From the NCBI GenBank assembly GCA_001790315.1, contig MGCE01000154.1, positions 1 through 5,992 of the forward strand: a stretch of DNA of 5,992 nucleotides, in the 5' to 3' direction. Every line of letters starts with the position of its first letter. Positions within the stretch are counted from its first letter, which is position 1. Source of the stretch: Candidatus Rokubacteria bacterium RIFCSPLOWO2_02_FULL_72_37. GTDB taxonomy: Bacteria > Methylomirabilota > Methylomirabilia > Rokubacteriales > CSP1-6. The notes under the pieces were generated by a model. The model was not told the DNA's origin. It saw only the letters and a program-made list of their open reading frames with translations, and ran no database searches. The position numbers and the translations under genes were made by a program. Below, one piece after another: positions 5,320 through 5,992 of the stretch.

Positions 5320-5992
5320 ACGGACCACCTCAGGCGGGAGCTCGGGCTCGTCCCCCTCGTCGCGATCGTCTTCTTCAACGTGAGCGGCGGCCCGTACGGC
5401 ATCGAGGACGTGGTCTCGTCGTTCGGGCCCGGAATGGCCCTGGTGCTCCTGCTCGCCGCTCCACTCGTCTGGAGCCTGCCGGTCGCGCTCGCGATGTCGG
5501 AGCTCGCGGGCGCGCTGCCCGACGAGGGCGGGTACGTGACGTGGACGCGACGCGCCTTCGGCGACTTCTGGGGGTTTCAGGTCGGCTGGTGGAGCTGGAT
5601 CCAGAGCTTCGTGGACGTGGCCGCCTACCCGGCGCTGTTCGTCGAGTATGTCAGGTTCTGGCGCCCGGACCTCGGCGCCGCGGAGCGCTGGGCGCTCGTG
5701 CTCGTGTTCGTGGTGCTGCTGACCGGGTTCAACCTCCTCGGCATCCGTCCGACGGGCCGCGCCGCCGTCGTGCTGGGCGTTCTGGCGCTCGTTCCCGTCG
5801 TCGCGTTCACGCTGGTCGGCCTGCGCGCCGGGCGCGTCGTGCCCTGGACGCCGTTCGCGCCGGAGGGTCAGGCGCTCGAGACGCTCGGCCTGGGTCTCGC
5901 GGTCGTGATGTGGAACTACTCGGGCTGGGACACGCCCTCGACGGTGCTCGGCGAGACCCGCGCGCCGGAGCGCGCTTACCGCCAGGCGATGT
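5320..5992 (+). CDS. APC-superfamily amino acid/polyamine permease, PUT/LHR1-like (3' end outside window)
   Basis: Integral membrane transporter of the amino acid-polyamine-organocation superfamily; 224 codons are visible and the frame is open at the window edge. TM1 spans about residues 8-24 and runs into the unwound substrate-site motif SGGPYGIED (22-30). TM2 is about 37-58, ending in the conserved SELAGALPDEGGY (60-72). WGFQVGWWSWIQ (84-95) leads TM3, TM4 is about 122-141, TM5 about 147-168, and TM6 begins near 187 with NYSGWDTPSTVLGE (199-212). From memory these blocks resemble plant polyamine uptake transporters (PUT/LHR1) and their bacterial relatives more than classical lysine or arginine permeases, so polyamines or amino acids are likely substrates; this is inference. 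The start is placed at ACG 5320, eight bases after GGAGG, because no canonical start is available. The GTG at 5380 would delete most of TM1. The gene follows the small gene by four bases. Confidence 0.88.

Overview
The window is a dense, very GC-rich (about 70% or more by eye) stretch of bacterial chromosome. Codons mostly end in G or C, GTG starts are common, and genes abut or overlap. No rRNA, tRNA, CRISPR, insertion sequence or phage gene was seen. The gene set is metabolic and chromosomal in character. High GC, a hemE-hemH-hemG cluster, an orphan class III CoA-transferase and many uncharacterised families would fit an uncultured soil or sediment lineage such as Rokubacteria/Methylomirabilota, a deltaproteobacterium or an actinobacterium-like group. 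This placement is inference and cannot be settled from the window.

Region 1 (1-2839, + strand) is the end of a heme biosynthesis operon: the C-terminal half of uroporphyrinogen decarboxylase (hemE), a complete ferrochelatase (hemH) and a complete FAD-dependent protoporphyrinogen/coproporphyrinogen oxidase (hemG/hemY type). Both junctions are 4-base GTGA overlaps in which the next GTG start shares bases with the previous TGA stop, so the three enzymes are probably made by coupled translation. They cover the late steps from uroporphyrinogen III, except for coproporphyrinogen decarboxylation or oxidation, which is encoded elsewhere.

Region 2 (2856-5041, - strand) is a two-gene unit convergent with the heme operon and only 16 bases from it. 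A two-domain DUF523 (TudS desulfidase family) plus DUF1722 protein comes first, followed 17 bases later by a CaiB/BaiF class III CoA-transferase of unknown substrate.

Region 3 (5042-5992, + strand) starts from a 49-base divergent gap that should hold promoters for both directions. It has a 74-codon uncharacterised gene, then the 5' part of an APC-superfamily permease resembling the plant PUT/LHR1 polyamine transporters and their bacterial relatives, cut by the window edge. The permease frame has no ATG, GTG, TTG or CTG at its N-terminus. The only well-placed start is an ACG at 5320, eight bases after a GGAGG, which is either a rare non-canonical start or an ATG changed by mutation or sequencing error.

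No coherent previously undescribed system is visible. The best leads are the ACG-start permease with its small partner gene, and the TudS-DUF1722 fusion paired with a CoA-transferase.
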